64,000 nucleotides of DNA from Evernia prunastri. Taxonomy: Eukaryota > Ascomycota > Lecanoromycetes > Lecanorales > Parmeliaceae. Positions 10,117-22,091 of the stretch are shown piece after piece. A program made the position numbers and the translations under genes. How positions within the stretch are numbered: the stretch's first letter is position 1; each line of letters begins with the position of its first letter. The stretch lies in assembly GCA_003184365.1 (NCBI GenBank), contig NKYR01000148.1:18409-82408 (forward strand), given 5' to 3'. The notes under the pieces were generated by a model, which was given only the letters and a program-made list of their open reading frames with translations, was not told the origin of the DNA and made no database searches.

Positions 10117-13100
10117 AATTGTTATTTCGGGCAAGTGCGACCTGGAAAGTCGGTCTCCGCCTGTTGCTTGGTGAGCAACTTTTAGATGGGCAAGAATTAG
10201 CTCAGTGTGTTGGTAAAGTCGTCTTTCGTCGTTGACAGACGGGTATCATGAATTGGGTGAGTAAGTAAGGAAAGCTTGACTGATATTCTGCGCTTGTGGG
10301 GTCGGTGATTGGTCGAGGCTAATGAACATAATTGTGTGATGCCAAGCCAAGACACTTCGGAAGCGAGGATGTTCCGGCCAGGGCCCCTGACTCAAACCCT
10401 ATCACGCTCACAAACAGGACTTTAAGGTATGAGCAAACCTCCCCTAGTTCAGCGAACTCAGGTTGGCCTCCAATATACTGAATAGGAACTACATCACACT
10501 CGTTGCAGCCGTGCCGTCCTCTCCCTAGGTACTCAACTTAAACTTTCCCCTATAGGAAGAGAAACAACTGTCTCGAGGCTATTGATGGCTTTCTTTGACG
10601 TCTTGCTCCTCGCACGTTGCTCGTTGCCATGGGCCCCAACCTATATGGCATTCACATATAGCAACAGGCCGGTTGTAAAGTTCTAGGGTTACGACACCAG
10701 CCCAAATGGAGTAGGGTTCACCAACATCGCATAAGCTATCGCAATGAGGTCGACCGGAGGCCAGGCCTTCCCCATATGGGCCTTATGGAATCTGGCGCTA
10801 CCACAAGCTTCCACCCTTCGTTAAGATTCGTCATAGATGAGGAGGAGGAGACTTCGATGAGAAGCCTGAAAACGAGAGACAAAAGCCCAGGAAGAAATTT
10901 CAAAGTGGTGACCTTGTAAACTTGGATATCTATTATCAACCGGAAAGGGGTGAACCTGTCTGGCTTGGATAAAGCTATACTCATAACACAGAATGAGATC
11001 AAAGGGACCTGTGTAGAATAGTCAATTTTGGCGGCCCAAAGACTATCCAACGGGATGCAGATAGGTCTTGTGCGTTCGGTTTGAACTAGCGTCTTTCCTT
11101 CCTTTCTTATCGTTGTAGACCCAGGAGAGGCGTATCTCAGGAGCAAAAGCCACTCCGCAGATTTCGGGTCTGTTTTCTTGCTCGGGTTCCACGCCAATTT
11201 TCTAAGCGAAGGGGTCCTTTGACCCCCCAGATTCGGAATTCCATTTGGGTTGAAGCCTTTAAATTTTGGCTGATACCCATTGTCGGGTACAGATGTTTCC
11301 GAATAATAGGTCACGAATACTGATTACTCGCCGGCAAGAATACATCAATGGAAAAGGTAGGAGGATCAGGAATATCAGGAGAACGAAGAACACAAAGAGT
11401 CTCGACAAGGACCCAACAAGGGCCCCAATAAGGTCGAGCAGCTAAACTTACAGCGCGTGACTCATCTTCTGCGAGCCATAGCCTCGTGCTTCTGCCGCAT
11501 TTTGAGTAGAACAGACGCTCGCAGGGATAGTTTAACGGCCATGCCGTGATTGTGGAATCCTGCTCAAGGCGAAAGACTGCACTCGAAAGAAGGGAGGATA
11601 GGACGCTCTTGTAGGATCGAAGGCTATACATACGATGGCAGCGGTTATGCGGCGGACAGGCAGTCCAAAGAGTCGAAATTGTCCACGACGGCGCTGAGAC
11701 ACGGCTCTATCGTACCCGCAGTTCCCAAAAGACCCAGTTCGGCCACGGTAATAGCTTTTGCTGTTGATTGTATCCGGTTCGTACTTTTGGAGTGTAGAAT
11801 ATCACCTCCGGAACGATCCCTTAATCTCATTTCATTTCTCGAGAGATTTTGTTTCACAGACCTGTCTCAAGGCCTCAAATCCGCTCCTTGATAGGCAGTG
11901 ATGAATCCGAAAGACTTATCAGCAAAGGATCTTGAGATTGCACATCTCTTGAGCTGCAATATCATTGTTTGAGATACCACAATCTGTTCATGAATACATA
12001 GCAGGTACGTAAATTTGGTAGCGCCTATTTCGTTTTGGGTACCAAAAACCGTTTTGCAAGACCATCTATTCAAAGCAGAATACTCCATTAATTGCCTGAG
12101 TCCGCCTTATGACTCTGGTTCTTGTCTAAAAGACGCTCTTCTGACTTCGAAAACTGGGTAAGAGAGGGCGAGTTAGAACACGTTGGAGATGATGGACAAT
12201 TGCTGGTATAGCGTCGAACTGAAGGAAGTAGGAGAAGGAGGGTTTCGGTCCCGGAGATTTTATTCAGACATCCATGTGAGCTGGGGTGGACTCCAGCACA
12301 AGGGTGAATTGATCCGTCGACCGCGCTATTGATCGCAGATGCTCAACAGTGGGCCAATACACCACGAAAGCAGTTTAACAGAGAGGAGGCTGAGAAGCGC
12401 GAAAACAAAAGACTGCTAGATAGCTGTTAATGGTAACGTTAGTAGGCTATCAGCAATGGGAAGTAAACGTCAATTAAGGTAGGAAGGTATATGACGCGAT
12501 TATGCCTGATGGGTTAGCGCTTGAGAAACCCCGCTGAGCTCTTGTCCGCCTGAAGGATAGGAAAAAGCTAGTAAGTACACAAGGTGCTTTACCTGATTCC
12601 TTCCGCAGGACAAAAGTGCGCCCGGCTTGGAGGCTTGTCAGCATATTTAGGGGGGGTTTCGCTTCGAAGTTCGCACTTGAGCCGCGCCTACGCACCCATT
12701 AGGCCCGTGCTGGAGAGTGAAGAAGATGGGCCATGCCAGCTCGTCGTGAAGACAAGATTTCCTTATGACAGCCAAATGGATGGCACCATGTCAAATGCCC
12801 TTGACTGCGCCGGAGAAACGAGATGGAATATCTTGGGAACGGCATATTCATCATCGAGGGCAGGGGAATGCATTTCAGTCGGGGGACTTTGATCCTAGGC
12901 GGGTCAGGTATAACGCCAGGGTATTAGTTGACAGCACGAATTGTCTAAGACCAAGTGCGACAACATCGAGATAGCCGTCACCGATGCAAATCGGTCTGAA
13001 ACGGACATCTTAAGGGGGGAGTTGCACAATTAGAGGAAAGCATGGTTGAAGAATGGAACATTACCAAGGAGCATATCAGTGCTGAAGTTATCCAGAAATG

Positions 13101-16100
13101 CAGAATCCTTCCGGACGACAGCAGTGCTGCAATACTTGTTTGCATCTTCTTGGATGACGCTCTTCTCAAAGGACGCAGCTGAACAAACATATCACAGGCA
13201 TGATCCTGACTTCTCCGACCTTTTCATACCACAATATCCTACATCGATATGATAATCCCAGCGATGCCACGAGCATTCAGTTGCAATCTTAGGTCCACGG
13301 GCTGCCCGAAGTAAGGTAGTCGATGATTAGTCAGCGAACAGGACGCATGGTAATGAAACCCTCTTCTCAAAGCCTAGGGAGCTTGCAGTGGTTGTTCAAG
13401 CTGGGCTTTGTATGCTTTCTCGATGTTGCTTCTTCGTTCATTAGAGCTCGAGCTTGCTTTCAGGGGTACTAGATCTATACCGGCGTCTGTTTCACTTTGT
13501 TCTCTTCTCGACACACGAAAAACGAGGATTCATGTCTCCTGAAACGCTGAAAATGAGGCTTGGACAAGCTAAGTAGATATGCAGCTGGTTATTCTTGACA
13601 GGAACTTCTGTAAGATTGGGAGACATCACAGGGGTGTGAGAAAGGCGTTGCGGGGATGGGGCTACGATGATGAATGGACTGGTCATTAACACTACATGGA
13701 GACAACGCATTCATAGAGGAGCTCTTGCGAAGCGCCCTTGATTGGCTGCATGTGATGGGCCGGGATATTTAGTAAGCTTTCAATACGCAGGGGGATACAC
13801 CTGCTATCAAAGTACCAATCTGACTTGTATCTCTCGGCATTGCTGGGAATAGGTAGAGCCCGACGCCCTCAGCCAGGACGGATGAAGGAGTTAGCGATCG
13901 AAGGCTATTACATGGATCGACGAGAGACATCTCACCGCCACGGACAGACGACCAGTCATGTAGTCTTTGCCCAGATATGTTGATCTTGTAAAGGAGGACC
14001 TCAAAACCCGTCGGGAGTGACGGGGGCGCACGAGAAACAAAGCTCAGTCTTATCTCTTGTGAGCAATCAAAGAGAAGAGTTCGGTAGGGTAGATTAGATA
14101 TCTTAGCTTGCAATTACAGAGATATGGTTTCATCTTGCCTTGTTGTAGGCTTGTACGTAGCTTTGTTATCTGCATACTCTACCGAGTATCTATGGGCGTC
14201 AAAATTAGGGATAGGCCGCTCGGGCGCCTATCGCTTGGTTTTCTTGTGTCTGTCTGCCATACTTTAGGTAGAAGGTAGAATCATCTCTCCCTATCAACCA
14301 GTCCCTGGAGCACGACATCTTATCTTCTCCCATGACGTGCTCCGCATCGTCTTCATACAAAGGTAAATGTGCCCCCCCTTTTCCCCCAAATTTCTTCATA
14401 ATTTCTCTTCATCGCATTCACGAATTCCAGCACTTGATTTTCCAGCATGCCAAGGTAGTCTTACGGTTTGACACCTGACCATTGTCGGTCTGTGTTCACA
14501 TTGAGGCATCAAGCATACTCTCATTCTGGCTCTCCGACGCTGTGTATCTGTCAAATCGAAATGCACCGACTGGCGCAAGCATACCTAGACTGTACTCGGA
14601 CAACTAGGGTTACCGATCAAGCAATAGCCAATGCTTCTGTCCAGACACTGTCTCCAGGATCTTTGGTCCCCAGAGATTTCTCGAACGCCGACGGCTAAAA
14701 TAGTTCACTCCCTGTTTAAGCGACAAGGGTAGCATCACTTGGGTAGTGATTGACTGAAAAATAGCTACAAATGTCGAAGCATGAATGCGACATTGATGCG
14801 AGGAAAGAATAGCCATTTTGCGGTCATCAACACGCCTGAGCAAGGACAATTCTTGGTTCTGTCTCTCCATGGCTGGTTGTTGGCTCAATTTCGGGACAAG
14901 ACTGGATCGATGTTACAGCGAGGGACGGAGCAGAATGGACGGGAAGGCTCAGTCGCACTCTTTCTATCCCTGACTTGTCACACTTTGGCCATCGTTCGTC
15001 TTAACGAGCCGCCTCGATCGATTTCAACCTTTCACCCTAGGTCCTTAAGTCCTAAACGTTGCTAAACGCTAACATCGGCTGAAGAGTGCAACCAGGCCAG
15101 ACCGGCCCTACCTTACTCGCACACGGTACTTAGCGGCGTGGGGGTTACACTTGACATGCCTAATTTCGCGACGGTCCTGACTCCACGAAAGAATGAGAAC
15201 GACAGCAGCGCACCGTTTCTCTGGAAGAGAGAAGTGCTTTGGATGTGACAAGCGAAAAAAAGAGAGGGACTTCACTGGAAAATTTCATTTGGCCGTGGCT
15301 GACAGCTGCTGTCATTCGCTCATCACATCTTTTCTTTTCTTTTCTTTCCCTTCCTTTGGCCCCACACCAATAAGTATTCGGGCCGGCAAAAGAGTGCATA
15401 AATTCTCGCTTGAGTTCCGCAGACCCAAGGAACGGTTCGAGATCGTCCAATGAGAAGCTGCTGATCTCATGCAAATTGAATGTCTGGCAATAAGTATGGA
15501 CAGCACCGGCATACATTTGAGAAGAACAGCCATCCTCAACCATCCATGAGACGCGTGTGAAGCCTCAGCGGCTCTCAAACTTTGAACGGACTCTTGACTT
15601 GAGTCTTGAAATGAGCGTACTGTTGTAGCTTTGATGTTGGCTCTAGACAATTGTCCGAGACTTCGAAGATTGAAAGCGGCGTAAACCGGGATATCCAGCT
15701 ACATAGGTTAGTGCCAGGATTTTCGCCACACTGCCTTCGACTTCAGCAATACAATTTGTCATCGAAATCTTTGGAAAATACTTGAGGTCGATATTGAGCG
15801 CTGTGATATGCAGAGACGTAGATGTTTTGTCGCTAATATATCATTACGCTGAATACCAAAGCTATCGAATAGATGCTAGCATAATGTTTTACTTGTCATT
15901 AAATAATTAATTCTTTGTTGTCTTCCGGAATCATCAATACATCACTATTATTCTCGAAGTCCGCTCGTGATACACTCTCAAACATATATTTACACTCGTT
16001 GACTTGATATTATTATTGCTGCTGTTGTTGTTGTTGTTGTTGGAGGCGGATCATATGTATTAATTATAATTAAATCAAGAGAAAAGTCAAACTCGGCGCT

Positions 16101-16823
16101 GGTCTTCTCACATGGCAGCACATCCAACCATTAATTTTCCCCGCAATCCTATTACTCTTCCCCAGGACTTACCTACATACCTATAGGATTTTGGAGAAAA
16201 CCCCCCCCTCCCCCTCCCCCAAAGGCCTACATCCTCAACCTCTGCGCCCCCAAGCCTTTATTACTTCATCTCAGCGGGATTAGATTTCAGGGTCCAATGG
16301 TTCATGTGAGATGTAGGTAGTTAACCAACCCCCACATTCAATTATACCACCAAAAAGCTTTGCACTGAGCACTAGTAGAACCGGGAGGAAAGATTACTTG
16401 ACTTTTGCCCCGGCCAATCACGAAAATGCCCACCAAAGAACCAGTCAACCACAAAAAATGAATGACGCTAGGGGTGCAAACTAACTTAGGCATTTCGTGC
16501 TCTAGCTTTACATTACCCCGAACCAATTTAGTGTTACCTTAGCCCTGGTGGGCGCTGGCCCTCCTCTCTCCCCCCCCCGCTGAAATCCACCTGCAATTAA
16601 CAATTATCCCAACCCTTAGCCCGCAGTCTGGGCCAACCACCATCACCCATTGTACCCAATTCTTTGCCCTCAGAAAAAAAAAGACCCTACTGGTGCTACA
16701 TACCCCAAAAAGCACCACATCGTCGCTCTTCTCCTCGCTGCATGTTATGCAGGTGGAGAAAGGTCAGCCTCTCCTTCACTTTCATTGACACCACCATTGA
16801 CCGAGAAATTACTCTCGGCCTTT
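10117..16823. other. 6.7 kb gene-poor region upstream of areA
   Basis: No coding region that I can support. Open frames of up to 192 codons occur (for example minus-strand 10736-11314), but they lack family motifs. The left end must contain the NAC-beta promoter. The right end, with C-rich tracts near 16200 and 16570, must contain the areA promoter and 5' leader. GATA-factor genes often have long regulatory upstream regions. A non-coding RNA cannot be excluded. Confidence 0.5.
16018..16040. repeat. (GTT)n microsatellite
   Basis: Short GTT tandem run in AT-rich DNA upstream of areA, directly followed by a purine-rich segment. Likely non-coding. Confidence 0.8.
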
Positions 16824-19730
16824 ATGCCTCGGACTACCCAGGCCAGCGATGCATCGAAGCAGCACTTGATGAGCCGGTCGGGAGACATGACTCGTGGGGC
16901 ACCCGCACATGCAGCCACCCACTCCACCGAGGACATCGACATCGACGATGTCACAAACTTCCCCACGGTTGCCCTCTCACCCTCGACCCCGCAGTCCTCC
17001 TGGGCACCTAGGCCAGCGCAAGCACAACCATCGCACAATCGACATACTCCAGCCCCACCTCCATACGCTCAGAGTCGAGACCAACTGGACATCTCCCCAG
17101 AAATTAAGCAGACTCGCAAAGATCTCCTCCCTGAGAGCTTCTTCTCAGATTGGAAGGACGACGCCTCCAGCGCCGACCTTGGCGATCCCGATGAGATGCA
17201 GAAAAGGGACCCGCTTGGAACGCAAATATGGAAGCTTTATAGCAAAACCAAGTCTCAGTTGCCAAATCAAGAACGAATGGAAAATCTGACCTGGAGAATG
17301 ATGGCCATGAACTTGAAGCGCAAAGAACGAGAGCAGGCCCGGTATGTTTGACCAGACGAGCGCAACCTTTGCGCAAAAGGCTTTGACTGACAAGCGGCCT
17401 CGCAGATCAAGCCAACAACCCACCAGCGTCCCTTCGGGTATTGCAAAACTTCGAGAGAGTGTAGACCTTTCAAGTACACCGGATCCAGATGCCATGAACA
17501 TCGATGACTTCATATTTCCTGCGTCAATCGCATCCCCCACTGACACATCTCCTTCCTCGCCCTCGCCCCCTTTGAGTATTAATGCTTCGGCGATACCGAT
17601 CAAGACGAAGAAGGACGAACAGCATCACATACATCCCGACTTCCCTCCATCAGCACCTACTCGAGACCGAGTAAGGGACGGTGAATTCGCCTACGTGCAA
17701 CGGCGGGTGAGGAAGACGAGCATTGATGAAACGAAGGTACGTGCATCGTACTGTGGCGAGTCGCTTTGGCGCTCCATGGTTGTTACTGACCATGTGGGAT
17801 GCAGTCTCGAAAGCGGCCTGCCGAGTTTTCTCCCCAAGTAAATCCCACCAACAGTATCATGATTCCCAACAACCCAGACGGGGATGCTGGACTGGGTGAT
17901 TACTCTCTCGATCCTACAGGGCCACAGCCCTTTCCCATCCACGCCAACACCTACTCTCACGTTCCATACAACCTCGATACCTTCAATATCAATGACGACC
18001 CTATACTCCATTCTGCCGGTCCGTTCCAACAGAGTTTCACGTTCTCGCCTGCTGCATCTCCAATCAACAATCATGGTCCGTTCTCAACCTACAAGACTAC
18101 TCCGGTGGGTTCCTCTATCACCCCAGCAGAGTATTACTCGCCGCCGGGGTCCGCTCATCCCTCTGCGACATCTACACCTCAACCGCCCTATGACAACGAG
18201 CATGTGTATTTCGGCCGTCAAAACGCCGATATGCGGCACCAGCGTCCCATGCAGAACTATTCTAGCAATCGGCCCTCCAACCTGTCCACCTCGATGCAGC
18301 CTCAATACCTATATCATTCTGCAAACGAACCCATTTTTAATCCCGTCACAAGTGCTGCTTCTGCATCAGCTGCGAATTTTACCACTCCTTCTTTCTCCAT
18401 GCAGCATGTCAATCCTTCTCAGGTCCTTCACCCCGAGTATTCGAATACACAACCGCACAGTATGAATATGCCACGCAATGAGAATATGTTTTCCTTTGGT
18501 GAAGATTCAGATATCGAAGACGACGAAGGAGGCAATTTTCCCGAAGGGTCTATGATGATGCAGACGGAGTTCTCAACCATGGACGATCTTCGTAGCAATG
18601 GACTTCCATGGGATGCAAATCTAGGTGGACAGCTCAACACAATGGCGGCCAGATATCCAGGGGGGCCTCCAAAAAAACAGGTGACAATAGGGGGCACAGA
18701 GACGGTGACATCGCCGCAAGATTGGGCGCAAGGCGTAAATATCAGTCGGACGCATGGATCTTCCGCCTCGGTCAGTGACATCCGTAATCGAAATAACGAT
18801 CCCAGAAGACAGAAGATACCGCGCACAAGCTCCACTCCTAATGCTGTCCATCTCGGCCAGCAGGCGGTTATGCACAGTCGGCCCCAGTCTTCGCCTAGTT
18901 CTCCCCCAGAGTCTGGTTTCAGCAGCGTAGCTCCTTCCCGTCCAAGCAGTCCCGGGGGATCCAAAACTGGCGAAAACAACGGGGTACCTACGACCTGCAC
19001 CAATTGCTTCACCCAGACCACTCCCCTGTGGCGCCGGAATCCTGAAGGTCATCCACTATGCAATGCTTGTGGTCTTTTCCTTAAACTCCACGGTGTAGTC
19101 CGCCCTCTTTCACTGAAGACAGATGTAATCAAGAAGCGAAACCGTGGTAGTGGCAATCAGCTTCCAATCGGCAACCTATCCACCCGTTCGTCCAAGAAAG
19201 CATCTCGCAAAAACTCAATACATCAAGCCCCCGCAACGACGCCTACTCCAGGCAAGGTACAAGGCCAGACTGACTCGGCCTCTCCACCTTCAGCCTACGG
19301 ATCGACAAATTCAGGATCAACTGCCGGCAGCACCCCAACGAGCTATGGACCTGGTCCGTCTGCAGGTATGGGTAGCCTTCCTCCTATTGCTGCCGCTCCA
19401 CCGAAGCCTGCACCTCCGACTGCCGCAATTGCTACCGGCAGACCGACATCGACGGTTGTGCCAAAACGCCAGAGGAGACACTCGAAACAAGGTGTCGGCA
19501 GAGGCGGTGGTGGCCAAGAAGCTGAGATGGCTGATGCGGACGATGTTAGTGGGAAACTGCCAGCTGCTTCATCAAAGAAAAAGGACATTGGGCCCCAACA
19601 AACGGCTGCCGCTGGGATGACGGGCATCCCTGGTGCAGGTATGATGGGAACAGGCGGTCAGCCGGCTATCATGGCCGGCGGCCAATCTACCGGAAGTCAG
19701 GAGTGGGAGTGGCTGACGATGAGCCTATAA
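16824..19730 (+). CDS. areA: AreA/NIT2-type GATA nitrogen regulator
   Basis: Exons 16824-17341, 17406-17736 and 17805-19730 give 924 aa. The 64 and 68 bp introns keep phase. The start is the first in-frame ATG (MPRTTQAS); the frame runs further upstream but without an ATG. Around residues 120-170 is the conserved fungal GATA N-terminal block (PDEMQKRDPLGTQIWKLY, NQERMENLTWRMMAM). The VQRRVRKTSIDE motif ends exon 2. The single zinc finger is C681-X2-C684-X17-C702-X2-C705 (TTPLWRRNPEGHPLCNACG), followed by the basic LSLKTDVIKKRNR tail. The last residues, EWEWLTMSL, are the hallmark AreA C-terminus, which in Aspergillus is bound by the co-repressor NmrA. AreA activates genes for using poor nitrogen sources when ammonium or glutamine is low. 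Between these blocks the protein is Ser/Pro/Asn-rich and probably disordered. Confidence 0.97.
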
Positions 19731-20762
19731 GATGCCATTCCACAGGGCTGCCAATCACCCGCCCCGAGCATTGCACGAAGGGACCTTGGTTGTGCATTCT
19801 CCACACTTAGTGCTATCTCATGCTTCAAGACCATCGACTCGAATATCAGACTTGCTCGGCAACGACTTGATACAGAATTCATCACAGCTCACGTATATAC
19901 CCGTTACAACCGGAATTTCTTCATGTTCGGCTTCGATCTATTTCACCCGGAAATATCTGGCCGCTATACAGCACATACTGTGCTGGTGCGGTGGACTACA
20001 TCGCTTTGAGCGGAAATAGATCGCTGAGGGTGCCTCTATGTTGATATATCGCTGCTCTGTCTCTTTTCGTCATTCTGCTCACGTTTCCACATCTGCTTGC
20101 ACGATTTTTTGTTTTATTACGACATTTGCTTTGAATGATATCATCGCGTCTGACGAACCTTGGCAGAGGTGTCAGAAGTGCGCTTGGGATTTGGGTCTGA
20201 CTGGGTTTGGATTTGATTGGCTTCGGTCCTAGACGGGCTAGAACATCGTACGGGCTTTCTGGGTCTGGGGAAGGCAAGGCAACAAGATCGGATGTGACGA
20301 TGCCATGGATCGTTCCAGCTGTAATTAGACAAATGCGTGCAATTGAGGGAGGCGTTTGGGCGTTTAGGCGAGACAAGACAAGGCAACTGTCAGATTCCCA
20401 AGCATTTTGCATATTTTGATGACGATAAGACTCTTCTTGACGTGAACACTCTCCAAAAGTGAAATCGCACAAGTAGAGAGGTTGAGATTTCCGCTGACGC
20501 TCTCGGGTTGCTGAAGTTTTTGATTCGCGTCGTGCTTTAATGGATAGAACCACGCTGCCTCTCACCGGATTGCCTGCCGCGGCTTGGGTTGGGATACAGC
20601 AGACCATCGGCTGCTCTTCTGTAGCCTTCTCAAAGCGGTCCAACAGAATCAAGCAGTACTCAGGCGCCTCATGTTCGTTCGGAATACACTGTAGCGTCGC
20701 CCGCTTTGCCCCTACATTGCCCTGATCGCGTTCGGCAGTACCAGACTATTGTGCTTCGTGCC
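19731..20762. other. 3' flank of areA and of HSK3
   Basis: About 1 kb between the convergent areA and HSK3 genes; it should hold both 3' UTRs. A 218-codon minus-strand frame (19996-20652) begins with TTG and has no recognisable motif, so it is not called. Confidence 0.5.
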
Positions 20763-21190
20763 TCACTTCTGCTTGCCCTTTTCCTTTCCTTCGGCTTGCG
20801 CACCAGCGCCCGCGGCGTTTGCTGCTTCTTCACCAAGGATCTTGGAGGCCGCCATAAAACTGGAATGTAGAGAGAAGAAAGTGTCAGTCAGGAGCTAAGC
20901 TGCGTACTTACATGGAAATGCCAAGACAGTGTCACATGGTCACGCTCTTCAATGCAAAGAAAACGGCCAACTTACCCACCACCCCACCATCCCCCTAAGC
21001 CCCGCACATACTCCGCTTGCACAGCTGTCATGCCAACCAGATTTTCCAAGTCAGCTAAGTGCGCATTCAACTGCGCCAACTGTGCGTGTAGATGCGTGTA
21101 TTGCCTGTTGCGGTTGATTGTTGAAGCGGAAGCGGAGATTGAAGAATGGGAAAGAGAGGACGTGGAGGGCCGGAGGGGTGAATTGGACAT
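20763..21190 (-). CDS. HSK3: DASH complex subunit Hsk3
   Basis: Two exons: 21190-20976 and 20859-20763, giving 103 aa. The 116 bp intron (20860-20975, GTAAGT donor, CCAG acceptor) joins GLGGWWGG to GFMAASKILGEE in phase. The N-terminus is Ser-rich and is followed by the helical Hsk3 core: YTHLHAQLAQLNAHLADLEN, then MTAVQAEYVRGLGGW. The C-terminus is Ala/Gly/Lys-rich and ends GKEKGKQK. Hsk3 is a small subunit of the DASH/Dam1 ring, which links kinetochores to spindle microtubules. The length and the MTAVQAE...GLG...SKILGEE pattern match the fungal family well. It is easy to miss because the conserved block is split by the intron. Confidence 0.9.
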
Positions 21191-22091
21191 AGTGGAGGCT
21201 TGCTTGGTGAGTTGGTTGATCTGGGGGACGGAAAGCTTTGTAGGGAGCGATGCGTTTGTTTACCAATTAGCCGAGAATTACGACTTCGCGCCACCAGCGC
21301 CAAGCGCCGTCGTAACGCTAATCTGAAACACCTCACGGTACCTTACATATCTTACATATCTTGCGTTCATCTCAAAGTAGCTTAGAACCCTAGCAATGAA
21401 GTCGCGAGTATATGGATCGAACAATGGCCAGAGGCTGGGGCTTACGAGTCAGTTTTGAATAGGTAGTATTCGTCAAGGACACAAATGGTAGAAAGGCAAA
21501 GAAAATCATTACCCTCTGCTCTTTCAAGCCAGTTCTGCTACCAGTTCTGCTACCAGTCAATACACGAGGAGCAGCAACAGCTGCGAGGAGATCACTCTAT
21601 GCCCACTTTTCCGCCCTTTATGCTGATTTTCAGATGCAAACCCAGAACTGCTGCTTGTTGTCATGGGAGAGCAGCAAAAAAAGAAAACAGGGAAACGCTC
21701 CGAACGCTGACTCCAATGCAGTATTATGTTAAGTAGTCCCACAATATTAAGGAGGTCACATTCGTGCGCCTATATACGATCGAATGAAAGTGAACCATGC
21801 AGATGATGTTCGGTCCCAGCAGGAACCCCCCCCCCACCCCCCCGCCTTCTCTCGCTGATTTAGTACGAAATCTGTCCTGCTTGATGCTCGGTCGTCTAGT
21901 GTCGGGTGATAAGAAGGATGTAAGGCCGTGGATTTATGCAATGCTAGTGAGTGTAGGCGTAATCGAAACCAAGGTGATGTAGAAAGCCTCAGAGGTGAGG
22001 TCGAAGCATGTAAAACGTACGCTGCTGGGAAGGGCGATTGACCCTTGCGAAAGCGAGACGGCATCTTCGGTCCGGGATGGGCGACTGCCTC
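21191..22091. other. intergenic
   Basis: About 900 bp holding the HSK3 promoter and the 3' UTR of the Mug72-like gene, both on the minus strand. It has a C-rich tract near 21827-21843. No gene is seen. Confidence 0.5.

Noticed and set aside
10736..11314. 192-codon minus-strand frame
   Set aside because: No motif, no neighbouring exons with matching splice sites, and codon use unlike the real genes here.
15425..15470. tRNA-like B-box word (GGTTCGAGATCG)
   Set aside because: No matching A-box or cloverleaf around it.
16650..16823. Upstream extension of the AreA frame
   Set aside because: Open, but starts at TTG with no in-frame ATG; treated as leader.
19996..20652. 218-codon minus-strand frame
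   Set aside because: Begins with TTG, has no domain, and sits in the 3' flank of areA.
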